Positions 1 to 8,453 of a stretch of DNA of 23,145 nt are shown one piece after another (the first letter of the stretch is position 1; every line of letters starts with the position of its first letter). The notes below the pieces were generated by a model. That model had not been told where the DNA came from. It did no database searches and was given only the letters and a program-made list of their open reading frames with translations. A program made the translations under genes and the position numbers. Origin of the DNA: a virus; IMG/VR virus record IMGVR_UViG_3300048091_000086, positions 1-23,145 of that record, one strand, 5' to 3'.

Positions 1-2
1 TG

Positions 3-554
3 ACCGAGGACCGGCCCGAGAAGCGTTCTCTGGATGGCGCATGGCAGGATTCGGTCAACTACATGCTCGAGCAGGGCTTGTGGAACTTTGCCATTCGCAC
101 AGTCGAACTGCAGCCGGATAGCGACGTCGAGCCGCTGTTCGGCTTCGACTACGCGTATTCCAAGCCGGATGACTGGGTTCGCACGGCGGCAATCTCCTAT
201 GAACCTGCCTTCCGCGAAGGCATCCTCGAATACGAGGACGAGACCGATCATTGGCACACCTCGCATAACCCGATCTACGTCCGATACGTCTCCAATGACG
301 AAGCCTATGGATGGAACATTGGCGCATGGCGCCAGAGCTTCAGCAAGGCGCTGGAAGCCTATCTCGCCTTTGAATGCGGGCTCCCGATCGCTGCCGACCG
401 TGGCAATCGCAATGACCTGTTCACGCTGTTCCAGAAGCGCTTGCAGGACGCCAAGACCAAGGACGCGGTCGACGAACGCGTAAGAGAGAAGCCTCCGGGC
501 CGCTGGACGCGCTCTCGTAGCAATGGATACCCCGGAGACCGTCGGCGTGGCTAA
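3..554 (+). CDS. Tail tubular protein A-like (T7 gp11 type), 5' truncated by window edge
   Basis: The frame is open from the window edge and ends at TAA 552-554, giving about 183 visible residues; the start lies outside. Near the N-terminus it shows the pattern of podoviral tail tubular A / head-tail adaptor proteins: a W-x-D-S/A-x-x-x-M-L-E-x-G-x-W-N-F-A helix (residues about 14-30). This is followed by a run rich in Tyr, Trp and Asp and a C-terminal helix where a YLAFECGLPIA motif precedes a charged tail. Family knowledge: this protein forms the ring between portal and nozzle. The next gene, a nozzle-like protein, overlaps its 3' end, as in the T7 order 11-12. The extreme C-terminus is Arg/Pro-rich because it shares bases with the next gene's start. 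Identity as a gp11-type protein is inferred from motif and position. Confidence 0.72.
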   Translation, partial: TEDRPEKRSLDGAWQDSVNYMLEQGLWNFAIRTVELQPDSDVEPLFGFDYAYSKPDDWVRTAAISYEPAFREGILEYEDETDHWHTSHNPIYVRYVSNDEAYGWNIGAWRQSFSKALEAYLAFECGLPIAADRGNRNDLFTLFQKRLQDAKTKDAVDERVREKPPGRWTRSRSNGYPGDRRRG

Positions 555-3246
555 AGTCAACACCTATGCCCAGAGCTTCAACACGGGCGTCCATGACAAG
601 ACAGCACTGACGCGCACCGACCTGGAGCGCATGCGCCTGGCCGCCGAGGATCAGACCAACCTTCTTTGCAAGGCTGTCGGTCCGGGGTTCATGCGTCCCG
701 GCACACAGTATCTGACATCGACAGCTCTGAATTCTGAGGCGCGGCTGAAGGAGTTCATCTTCGGCGTCTCCGACGCGGCGCTGATGGAGTTCACCGATCA
801 CAGCTTCCGCGTCATGCTCAATGACGTTCTGATCACGCGGGCTGCGGTGTCGAGCACTGTGGTCAATGGGGACTTCTCCTCTGCCACTGGCTGGACCACG
901 ACCGGCGTCGCTGGTGGTACGGCAGTTATCACCAGTGGCAAGCTCGTCCTTAACGCGGTGAACATCGAAGGCATTGCCCAGTGCTCGCGGTCTGTTACGA
1001 CGGCTTCTCCGGGGATTGAGCATGCGTTGCGGATTGTCGTCGAGCGTGGCCCTGTCATCTTCCGCTGTGGCTCGACCAGCGGTGGCGATGAGTACATTTC
1101 CCAAACGATGCTGCCGACCGGAGAGCACTCGCTCGCCTTCACGCCGACCGGGACGTATTACGTTCAGTTCTCGTCCAAGGATCGCGTCAACCGCGTCGTT
1201 GACAGCATCCAGGTTGAAGCGGCCGGGGTCATGATAATCCCGACTCCTTGGTCGCTGTCGGCTTTGCCGTACCTGCGTATCTCCCAATCGGCGGACGTCT
1301 GCTTTGTTGCCTGCGACGGGTACCAGCAGCGCCGGATTGAACGACGCTCTCTGCGATCATGGTCGATCGGCCTTTATACGGCAGACGATGGCCCGTTCTC
1401 GCTGAATGCGAATACGACGGTTCGCCTTCGTCCTGGAGCCTTGGAAGGCAATACAAGCCTCTTTGCTTCATCGCCGTTCTTCTCGCCCGACCATGTCGGC
1501 GCGCTGTTCCGTCTCACCCATTCGGGGCAGACCATTATCCAGGGTCTCGCGCAGGAAGACACCTATACCGACCCGATCCGCGTGACCGGCGTTGCGACGG
1601 GTGGTGACCGAGACTTCGATATCATCACGTCCGGCACATGGTCCGGAACGCTGAGCTATCAGCGGTCCTTCGATGACCCGGATACCGGCTATGTCGATCG
1701 CGGCACGATCACGACCAACACGACGACAACGGTCAACGATACCGACAGCAACACGGTCTATTACTATCGCGTTGGCTTCAAGCCGGGGGCTTACACATCA
1801 GGCAAGGTGAGCATCACAATCGGCTATGACGGCGGCGGGGGCACGGGTATTTGCCGTGTTCTCGGTTACGTCTCATCGACTGAAGTCTCGATCGAGGTCT
1901 TGACCCCGTTCAAGGCAACGACATGGACCCGCGACTGGCGCCCTTCTGAGTGGTCGAACTACTCCGGATGGCCCTCCGCCGTCACGCTATCCGATGGGCG
2001 GCTATGGTGGGCCGGCGCAGATCGTCTATGGGGATCGGTGTCGGATGCCTTTGGATCGTTCGACGAGGATACGGAAGGCGATAGCGGACCAATCTCGCGC
2101 TCCATAGCGACGGGAGGGGTCAACAGCACGCAATGGCTTATGTCCCTCAAGCGCTTGCTGGCGGGCACTGAGGGCGCTGTGGCGTCCGTCAAGTCGTCGT
2201 CTCTCGATGAGCCTTTGACGCCGACAAACCTAGGGATCAAGGATTCTGCAACGACGGGCGCGGCTCCGGTTGATCCTATCAAGGTCGATACGCGCGGCAT
2301 CTTCGTTGAACGGGCGGGGTCTACGCTGCTCGAGCTGACATTCAGTGGCGAGACGTCTGATTATATCTCGTCTCAGATCAGCAAGTTGACCACCGACCTG
2401 TTCAGCAGCGGCGTCAAGTCGATATCGCTGCAACGCAGGCCCGACACTCGCATATGGCTCGTCCTCAATGACGGCAGTTGCGTCTGCATGGTCTATGAGC
2501 CGGGAGATGATGTCCTGGCGTTCATCCCTGTCGTAACGTATGGCTTGCTTGAAAGCGTGGCTGTCCTTCCATCATTGATCCAGGACCGGGTGTATTTCAG
2601 CATCAAACGGACGATCAACGGCTCCACGGTGCGTTACATCGAGAAAATGGCGCTGGATACCGACGTCAAGCCGTCGACACTCTGCAAGGTCATGGATGCC
2701 TTCAAGAGCGGTGTGAACGGGCCTGCATCAACGACCGTCGCTGTCGGAACGCATCTGATAGGCGAGACTGTTGTTGTCTGGGCTGATGGCGCTCCCATCG
2801 AGACATCCTACGGCGTTCGCGGCGAGTTCGTCGTTGATGGCAGCGGCAACATAACCGTGCCGAGCGCCGTCACAAACTGGGTTGCTGGCTTGCCGTATCG
2901 GGCGAGGTACAAGTCATCACGGCTTGCCTATGGCGCCCAAGGCGGCACTGCCATGCTTCAGAAAAAGGCTGTCGATGGGCTCGGCATCATCATGACGGAC
3001 TTCGTTCGCTCCGGCATCAAGTACGGCCATTCTTTCGATGATCCCTATCGTGGGTTATTCCCACTGCCGCAGATGGCAGACGGGGCAACGCAGCCGAATG
3101 TCGTTCTGAGCACCATCAGTGACGAAGAGCCGTTCACCTTCCCAGGCGAGTGGGACACCGATAGCCGCGTCTGTCTTGAAGTGAATTCGCCATATACGGG
3201 GACCTTCCTCGGGATGGTCTTCCAGATCACGACCAACGATCGATGA
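547..3246 (+). CDS. Tail tubular protein B / nozzle-like protein with an inserted beta-sandwich domain
   Basis: 899 residues from GTG 547. I prefer this start over ATG 523 because GGAG (534-537) sits 9 nt upstream and the GTG overlaps the previous gene's stop; ATG 523 has no Shine-Dalgarno. The N-terminus (QSFNTGVHD, then LxRTDLERMRLAAEDQTN and GxxxRPGTQYL) is the signature of podoviral tail nozzle or stabilisation proteins. A second hallmark at about residues 474-510 (GWPSAV, LWWAG, LWGSVSDAFGSFDED) fits the same family. Between them, about residues 105-225, a VVNGDFSS...GW start followed by strand-rich sequence looks like a carbohydrate-binding jelly-roll insert. Role by family: the distal tail tube through which DNA exits. 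It overlaps the next gene by ATGA. Confidence 0.78.
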   Translation: MAKVNTYAQSFNTGVHDKTALTRTDLERMRLAAEDQTNLLCKAVGPGFMRPGTQYLTSTALNSEARLKEFIFGVSDAALMEFTDHSFRVMLNDVLITRAAVSSTVVNGDFSSATGWTTTGVAGGTAVITSGKLVLNAVNIEGIAQCSRSVTTASPGIEHALRIVVERGPVIFRCGSTSGGDEYISQTMLPTGEHSLAFTPTGTYYVQFSSKDRVNRVVDSIQVEAAGVMIIPTPWSLSALPYLRISQSADVCFVACDGYQQRRIERRSLRSWSIGLYTADDGPFSLNANTTVRLRPGALEGNTSLFASSPFFSPDHVGALFRLTHSGQTIIQGLAQEDTYTDPIRVTGVATGGDRDFDIITSGTWSGTLSYQRSFDDPDTGYVDRGTITTNTTTTVNDTDSNTVYYYRVGFKPGAYTSGKVSITIGYDGGGGTGICRVLGYVSSTEVSIEVLTPFKATTWTRDWRPSEWSNYSGWPSAVTLSDGRLWWAGADRLWGSVSDAFGSFDEDTEGDSGPISRSIATGGVNSTQWLMSLKRLLAGTEGAVASVKSSSLDEPLTPTNLGIKDSATTGAAPVDPIKVDTRGIFVERAGSTLLELTFSGETSDYISSQISKLTTDLFSSGVKSISLQRRPDTRIWLVLNDGSCVCMVYEPGDDVLAFIPVVTYGLLESVAVLPSLIQDRVYFSIKRTINGSTVRYIEKMALDTDVKPSTLCKVMDAFKSGVNGPASTTVAVGTHLIGETVVVWADGAPIETSYGVRGEFVVDGSGNITVPSAVTNWVAGLPYRARYKSSRLAYGAQGGTAMLQKKAVDGLGIIMTDFVRSGIKYGHSFDDPYRGLFPLPQMADGATQPNVVLSTISDEEPFTFPGEWDTDSRVCLEVNSPYTGTFLGMVFQITTNDR

Positions 3247-3611
3247 CGCTAGAAATCATCCAGGTTCCACCATCGGCCGTACAGGCGCTCGAGGGGATTG
3301 CGATTGATATCCCGGCCGTCGCTTACATCGGCGTCGATGACGGGGAGGTCGTTGGCTCCTATGGGCTGGCATGGGGCGGCGGACGCTGCTGGATATGGCT
3401 TCATTTACCTAAGGGTAAAGCAAGCTATGCGCTGACAGTGATGCGACGCACACGGTCTTTGCTAGCCAAGGCGTGGCAACTCGGGGAGACAGAAGTGTTC
3501 ACCCCGCGCGATACGGAATTCGAAACGTCCGGGCGTCTGCTCAAGGTATTGGGATTTGAGATGCTCGGCATCGAAAAAGGAATGGAAGTATGGCGGCTCT
3601 CGCGGCGATAG
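3243..3611 (+). CDS. GNAT-fold-like small virion-operon protein in the T7 gp13 position
   Basis: 122 residues; ATG overlaps the preceding stop as ATGA, implying translational coupling. The pattern fits a small GNAT-like fold: two N-terminal strands (AVAYIGVDDGEVVGSYGLAW), a Trp-containing strand (CWIWLHL), a long helix (residues about 58-80), then a C-terminal SGRLLKVLGFEMLG...EVWRL motif typical of the last helix-strand pair of N-acetyltransferase folds. I do not see a clear Q/R-x-x-G-x-G/A acetyl-CoA loop, so enzymatic activity is doubtful. In T7-like phages the gene between the nozzle and gp14 is gp13, needed for internal virion assembly. Position and approximate size agree. Function in this phage is inferred. 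Confidence 0.55.
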   Translation: MTLEIIQVPPSAVQALEGIAIDIPAVAYIGVDDGEVVGSYGLAWGGGRCWIWLHLPKGKASYALTVMRRTRSLLAKAWQLGETEVFTPRDTEFETSGRLLKVLGFEMLGIEKGMEVWRLSRR

Positions 3612-4078
3612 GAACATGGATCGGCAGCAACATCGGCACCGTTGCCAGTATTGCCGGTACGGCTCTGACGGCGGCCGGCACGCTTACGTCCGGGAAGGCC
3701 GAGCGGAACAATCAAGAGTACATCGCCAAGCAGGAGGATATGAAGGCCAAGGAAGAATTGGCCGCCTCCCAGCGTGAAGCCATCCAGAACCGTCGCGAGG
3801 CAGTCTTTGCCAACTCACGCGCTCAGGCTCTCGCGGCCTCGTCAGGCGGCGGAGCCGGTGCCGATGCTCCGACCATCGTCAAGCTGATGAGCGACACCGC
3901 AGGACAGGGCGAACTCAACGCCGCAACCTCGATGTATGGCGGCCAGCAGCGGGCGGCCGGATTGATGGACAGCGCCAAGGGCCGGAGAGCATCCGGTCGC
4001 GCGTCTTACCTCGGCAGTCAGCTTGGAGCCTTCGGGCAGGTGGCAGGCGGTATCGCCAAACTCAAGGGTTACGGTTAA
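3590..4078 (+). CDS. Internal virion / ejection protein, T7 gp14-like
   Basis: 162 residues; the start lies 22 nt inside the previous gene with a purine-rich Shine-Dalgarno (GGAA at 3584-3587). The N-terminus is a glycine/alanine-rich hydrophobic segment (residues about 2-35) suited to membrane insertion. A charged helical stretch (about 38-75) and a Gly/Ala-rich C-terminus with a YLGSQLGAFGQVAGG motif follow. Size, hydrophobic N-terminus and gene order match T7 gp14, which family knowledge places in the outer membrane as the first part of the DNA-ejection channel. Its stop TAA shares a base with the next ATG (TAATG), so the ejection genes look coupled. There are no cysteines or enzymatic motifs. 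Confidence 0.65.
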   Translation: MAALAAIGTWIGSNIGTVASIAGTALTAAGTLTSGKAERNNQEYIAKQEDMKAKEELAASQREAIQNRREAVFANSRAQALAASSGGGAGADAPTIVKLMSDTAGQGELNAATSMYGGQQRAAGLMDSAKGRRASGRASYLGSQLGAFGQVAGGIAKLKGYG

Positions 4079-6708
4079 TGGCAAAACTGCCAAGTCGCTT
4101 CGATATCAGCCAGCAGCCCTCGGGCCGCTCTGGTCGCCAGATCGCCGAATACGACACGTCGGGTATTGGCCGTGGCTTGCAGAGCCTTGGTGCTTCCGTG
4201 TCTGCTATCGGCGAGGACATCAAACGCCAGCAGAATACGGTCGACCTTGCCCGCGCCGAAGCGGCCAAGGCCAAAGGCTTCATCGATGTTGAGAACGAAT
4301 TCTCCAATGATGGGGATTACTCCACCTTCAACAAGCGGGCTCCAGCACGGACCGGCGATATCGTCACGAAGTCGGCAGACCTTATCCGTGACCCTCAGAT
4401 GCGCGAGCGCTGGAAGCTTGGCGCTCAGACTGATGCCGTGCGGGTCAACGATTCCATTGGGGATCGGGGCCGCGCGCTCGGCAAGCAGGCGGAAACCGTC
4501 GCCTTCGACGATGCTTTGGAAACGAACAGGCGCATCTATGTGGATCCGAATAGCTCCGATGTGGCCAAGGCCAAGGCTCGTGCTGACATCGACGGTGCAA
4601 TCGCAACCGGTGAGAGGAGCGGTCTGTTGACGCCGGAGCAGGCGTCAAGCCGCCGCGACAAGTTCGTCAGGGATGCGGATTTCAGCCGTGCCAAGCTTGC
4701 CGTCGAGCAGAACCCGAAGCAGTTCGTTCGCCATAGCGTCACGGATTCCGACGTGCCTCCTGAAGGCGCCGCCCTGCTGGATACCATCGCCAGCACTGAA
4801 AGCCCGGATTACAACACGCTGAATGGCGGCGAGAAGTTCTCGGACTACTCGGATCACCCGCGCCGTGTGGGTAAAGGCGGAACGGCGACGGCTGCCGGAC
4901 GCTACCAGTTTGTTCAGGGCACATGGGATCGCGCCAAGGCGGCGACAGGTGTTCAGGACTTCTCCCCATCATCGCAGGACAAAGCCGCATGGTGGCTCGC
5001 CCAGGCTGATTACAAGGCCAACACTGGCCGCGATCTTCTGTCCGATCTTCGCTCCAAGGACCCGAATACGGTTGCCGGGGTTCGCCGTGCGCTTGGCTCG
5101 ACGTGGGAAGGCCTGAAGAGCCTCGACGACAATCGCTTCAACGCAAAGCTTGAGGCAGGTCCGGTGACCACGCCGGCCTACTTCAAGAACCTTTCGCCGG
5201 AAGAGCAACAGGTCGTCTACAATCAGGCCGAGACGCGCCGGCGCGAGATCGCTGTTGAGCAGCGCGGCAATATTGAAACGGTCGTCCAGAACGCTCCGAC
5301 GGCTATCCAGAACACCGGAACCTATAGCGGGACTATTCCGACCCGTACGGAGTTCATGGACGCCTATGGCGCTCAGGATGGCAACGAGCGCTACAACAAG
5401 TTCACGACCGCGATGGAAGTCAGCCAGCAGGCCTATAACTTCCGAACCATGTCGGCAGACGACATTCAGTCCATGGTCAATGAGGCCAAGCCGACATCGA
5501 GCGGCAATGACGCGGCTCTAGAGGCTGCCCGTTACGATGCCCTGTCGAGCGCCGCTTCCACGACGTTGGCGGCTCGAAAGGCTGATCCGGCCACCTATAC
5601 GCAGCAGGCATTCCCGAATGTAGCTCGTGCATGGTCCGATGCAGCCATCTCTGGCAACTATCAGGCGGCGATGAATGCCACGGCCTCTGCCCAGCAGCAG
5701 CTTGGCATCAAGGACATGAAGCTTCTACCGAAGCAGGTCGCCGATCAGGCGGTAGCTTCCTTCAAGAGCCCTGATGCAACGGACGATCAGCGGCTTGGAG
5801 CCGTCAGCTCGCTCGTCTTCTCCACGGCGGATCAGGGGCAGCGGCAAGCTGTCTTCAATCAGCTCGTCGATGCTGGCCTCCCGGCAATGACGGAAGGAGC
5901 CGTCGAAGCCGCAGCACGTGGGGATACCGGAGCGGCAAATCGCCTGCTTCAGGCTGCATTGACCGACACCGGCAAGCTTCCGAAGTCAGGCGATGTAAAA
6001 CCGTATGACATCGATGACACGCTCTATTCGTCCGTATGGGCACCGGGAGCGATCGGGGATGCTTCCTATGGCGTGGCCTATGGAGATGCGGCGAGCCTTG
6101 AGCGAGCGCAGCGGGGTGGTGAGCTTATGAAGAAAGCCGTCCAGCTTCGCGTGTCTCAGGGGCAGGATCTGGAGACGGCCGTCGCTGGCGCCTCCAAGGA
6201 TCTGTTCGGCGACAAGAAGGTCTACGACGGCAGCTATGGCGTGAATGCCAACCTGCCGGTGCCGACCGATACCGACGAGGACACCCTCTATAGCGGGCTG
6301 AATTCGGCCAAGACATCGTTCAAGGCAGCGCTCGAGCTTCAGCGTCAGCGCATCATCGATGGATCGAAGGCTGCTGTTTCAGACGGCGGCAAAGCCATTA
6401 TCGACCAGACGACCCAGAACCGCTTGGATGACATCCTTGAAAACGGCGTGTTCGTAGCCTCCGGCAACGGTGTTGGCCTTCGCGATCCATACACCGGCCA
6501 GTTCGTTCCCGGCGCCGATGGCGTAACGCCGTTGTCGATCCCGCTGCAAACGATCCTCGATCTTGGATCGCAGGTCTCGCAGAACACGGCCGGCACTCCG
6601 TCGGGCGGTAACATCGGAGGGGCCGGTCCTTTGATCATCGATATCAACCGCGGTGACATCAATCAGCGCGGCCGTCGCGACCAAGATGTGAAGACGTTCA
6701 AACCATGA
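4078..6708 (+). CDS. Large internal virion protein (T7 gp15 position) with lambda R-like lytic transglycosylase domain
   Basis: 876 residues, ATG within TAATG of the preceding stop. Residues about 1-220 are helical and charged. Residues about 232-350 contain a clear lambda endolysin (R, GH104)-type domain: LDTIASTESPDYNTLNGGE with candidate catalytic Glu241, then KFSDYSDHP (about 253-261), TAAGRYQF (271-278), W-D-R-A-K and DFSPSSQDKAAWW. The remainder, about 350-876, is long, Ala/Gln-rich and helical with no recognised motif. By position it corresponds to T7 gp15. In T7, however, the peptidoglycan-cleaving domain is in gp16 and of a different family, so the enzymatic function sits in a different subunit here. 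Likely role: local peptidoglycan digestion and periplasmic channel during DNA ejection. The stop overlaps the next start (ATGA). Confidence 0.75.
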   Translation: MAKLPSRFDISQQPSGRSGRQIAEYDTSGIGRGLQSLGASVSAIGEDIKRQQNTVDLARAEAAKAKGFIDVENEFSNDGDYSTFNKRAPARTGDIVTKSADLIRDPQMRERWKLGAQTDAVRVNDSIGDRGRALGKQAETVAFDDALETNRRIYVDPNSSDVAKAKARADIDGAIATGERSGLLTPEQASSRRDKFVRDADFSRAKLAVEQNPKQFVRHSVTDSDVPPEGAALLDTIASTESPDYNTLNGGEKFSDYSDHPRRVGKGGTATAAGRYQFVQGTWDRAKAATGVQDFSPSSQDKAAWWLAQADYKANTGRDLLSDLRSKDPNTVAGVRRALGSTWEGLKSLDDNRFNAKLEAGPVTTPAYFKNLSPEEQQVVYNQAETRRREIAVEQRGNIETVVQNAPTAIQNTGTYSGTIPTRTEFMDAYGAQDGNERYNKFTTAMEVSQQAYNFRTMSADDIQSMVNEAKPTSSGNDAALEAARYDALSSAASTTLAARKADPATYTQQAFPNVARAWSDAAISGNYQAAMNATASAQQQLGIKDMKLLPKQVADQAVASFKSPDATDDQRLGAVSSLVFSTADQGQRQAVFNQLVDAGLPAMTEGAVEAAARGDTGAANRLLQAALTDTGKLPKSGDVKPYDIDDTLYSSVWAPGAIGDASYGVAYGDAASLERAQRGGELMKKAVQLRVSQGQDLETAVAGASKDLFGDKKVYDGSYGVNANLPVPTDTDEDTLYSGLNSAKTSFKAALELQRQRIIDGSKAAVSDGGKAIIDQTTQNRLDDILENGVFVASGNGVGLRDPYTGQFVPGADGVTPLSIPLQTILDLGSQVSQNTAGTPSGGNIGGAGPLIIDINRGDINQRGRRDQDVKTFKP

Positions 6709-8453
6709 CCTTCAGCTTCATCCAGACCCCGAGGGGCAGCACCCTGACGGACAGCGACCTTGTGACGTCGGCGCTCGATCAGCCGATGTCGCTTGGCTCG
6801 ACATTCTGGGATCAAGCCAAGGGCGGAACGCTCGAAAGCTTCGGGCTTGGCACCGGCATCCGGAACTTCTCGACGCCGGAAGCGGCGCCACCTGAAGTGG
6901 AAGGACCGATTTCAGAGACGCTTCAGTCGATCAATCGCGCGATCGATCCGGCCGTGCTTCTGCGGCGCGCGCTAGGCACCTCCTACGACGGCTCGGTCAC
7001 GATCAACGAGGATCAGTACAAGCGCTCTCCATCGTACCGTGCCGATGTCCCATGGACGCAGGGCATGACCGAGGAGCGGGCGGCTTCCCTTGCCGAGCAG
7101 GATGACGTCCGTAAGGTTCGCGAGTTCTACGGCTCAAAGCGCCCGGTGACTGCCTTCTTCGGCAATCTCGGCGGCCAGGCTGTCGACCCGATCAACTACA
7201 TCCCGATTTTCGGGGAGGCAGTGCAGGCGGCAAACGTAGCCCGCTTTGGCCGTGTGGCTGGCAGGGCATTAACGGCTGCTGGCGATGCAGCGGCAAACAC
7301 GGCGCTTGCAGGCCTTTCTACGGCAGGTGTTCGTGGCCAGCTTGGCGATGATGTCTCTTGGCAGTCCACGGTTTCACAAATCGCCATGGCAGCTCTTATC
7401 GGTGGGGCCTTTGGCGCTATCCATGGCCGCTTTGGAAGAGCAACCCCGACCGAGCTCCGCGCTGATGCAGAGGCCAAGCTTGCCACGCTCGACAATGTGC
7501 AGGCTTCTCGGGTCTCCCTGAACGATGCCTTGGACGGCATGATCCGTGACGGTGAGGTGAACCTTTCGCCGGCGAGTGCGGATTTCGTGGTTCGCGCCGC
7601 CGATCAGGAACTGCCGAAGGTGGTCATCTCCCGTATGGCGCGGGAAGCAGATCCTGAAGCCCACACGCGGCTGGAGACGCTGAACCGGACCTTCGACATC
7701 AACGATGCCGAGATCCGCCGCCTTCAGAGCCAATCGCTCGACAACGCCACCTATGGCCCGACGCGCGGTGCGATGATCAAGGCCGACGAGCTTGCTGCTC
7801 GCTTGGAGAAGGCAGAGGAAGCCATCGCAGCAGCGCCGAATGAAAAGGAAAAGGCCGCTGCCACCTCGCGCCGGGATGATGCCCGTCAGGATCTTCGCGA
7901 TCATCTTGATACGATCGACGACGCCAAGGTGCAGGAAATCGAGGCTATCGACGAGCAGCTTGCCCAGCGCCGTTCTGTTCAGGAGCCGGTCGCTGCCGAG
8001 CGCGCCCAGTTGAAGCAGCGTGTCGATCAGCTCTTTGCTTCGGCCCGCGATGAATACTGGCAGACGCGATACTCGCAGCCGCCCACACAGGCGCCCGTGG
8101 AAGCGAATGGGCGACCGTCCGCCGTGACAGAGCCTGTGCAGCAGGTAGGCGTGTCTTTGACACGCCCTGCGGCGGCAATCGATGCTCGCGTTCCTCCGGC
8201 GCCGATTGACCTATCGGTGACGGAAGCGGCCAAGCGTGTCGGGAAACCGGAAGGTTCTCGCGCTCTGGCCGAACAATATCGCGTCAATCCAGAGACCGGC
8301 GACTTCCCGGAGCTTGCCGACATCGATCAGCTTCGGGCCGAAGGCCGGCTGACGGAAGAAGACATTGCCGCACTCGATGATGCGGATGAGACGATCAAGA
8401 CCGCCAACGCCTATTGCGAAGCCCTGAAATCCTTTGCGAGCTGTGTGATCTGA
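6705..8453 (+). CDS. Internal virion / ejection protein of unknown family (between gp15- and gp16-like genes)
   Basis: 582 residues, ATG overlapping the preceding stop (ATGA). An N-terminal region rich in Ser/Thr is followed by an F-F-G-N-L-G-G-Q-A-V-D-P-I-N-Y-I-P motif (about residues 150-167) and Ala/Gly-rich, membrane-compatible helices around 180-245 (AALIGGAFGAIHGRFG). This combination is common in large podoviral ejection proteins. A charged coiled-coil region (about 300-450) and a Pro-rich linker follow, then a C-terminus ending in a Cys pair (YCEALKSFASC). T7 encodes one gp16; here this and the next gene may be a split equivalent, because the first carries the gp16-like N-terminal features and the second the C-terminal ones. 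A strong hairpin lies in its 3' part (8141-8170). No enzyme motif was seen. Confidence 0.6.
   Translation: MTFSFIQTPRGSTLTDSDLVTSALDQPMSLGSTFWDQAKGGTLESFGLGTGIRNFSTPEAAPPEVEGPISETLQSINRAIDPAVLLRRALGTSYDGSVTINEDQYKRSPSYRADVPWTQGMTEERAASLAEQDDVRKVREFYGSKRPVTAFFGNLGGQAVDPINYIPIFGEAVQAANVARFGRVAGRALTAAGDAAANTALAGLSTAGVRGQLGDDVSWQSTVSQIAMAALIGGAFGAIHGRFGRATPTELRADAEAKLATLDNVQASRVSLNDALDGMIRDGEVNLSPASADFVVRAADQELPKVVISRMAREADPEAHTRLETLNRTFDINDAEIRRLQSQSLDNATYGPTRGAMIKADELAARLEKAEEAIAAAPNEKEKAAATSRRDDARQDLRDHLDTIDDAKVQEIEAIDEQLAQRRSVQEPVAAERAQLKQRVDQLFASARDEYWQTRYSQPPTQAPVEANGRPSAVTEPVQQVGVSLTRPAAAIDARVPPAPIDLSVTEAAKRVGKPEGSRALAEQYRVNPETGDFPELADIDQLRAEGRLTEEDIAALDDADETIKTANAYCEALKSFASCVI

Noticed and set aside
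421-1287. Reverse-strand open frame of 288 codons opposite the nozzle gene
   Set aside because: Overlaps two supported forward genes, Arg-rich low-complexity translation, no motif; a shadow of codon bias.
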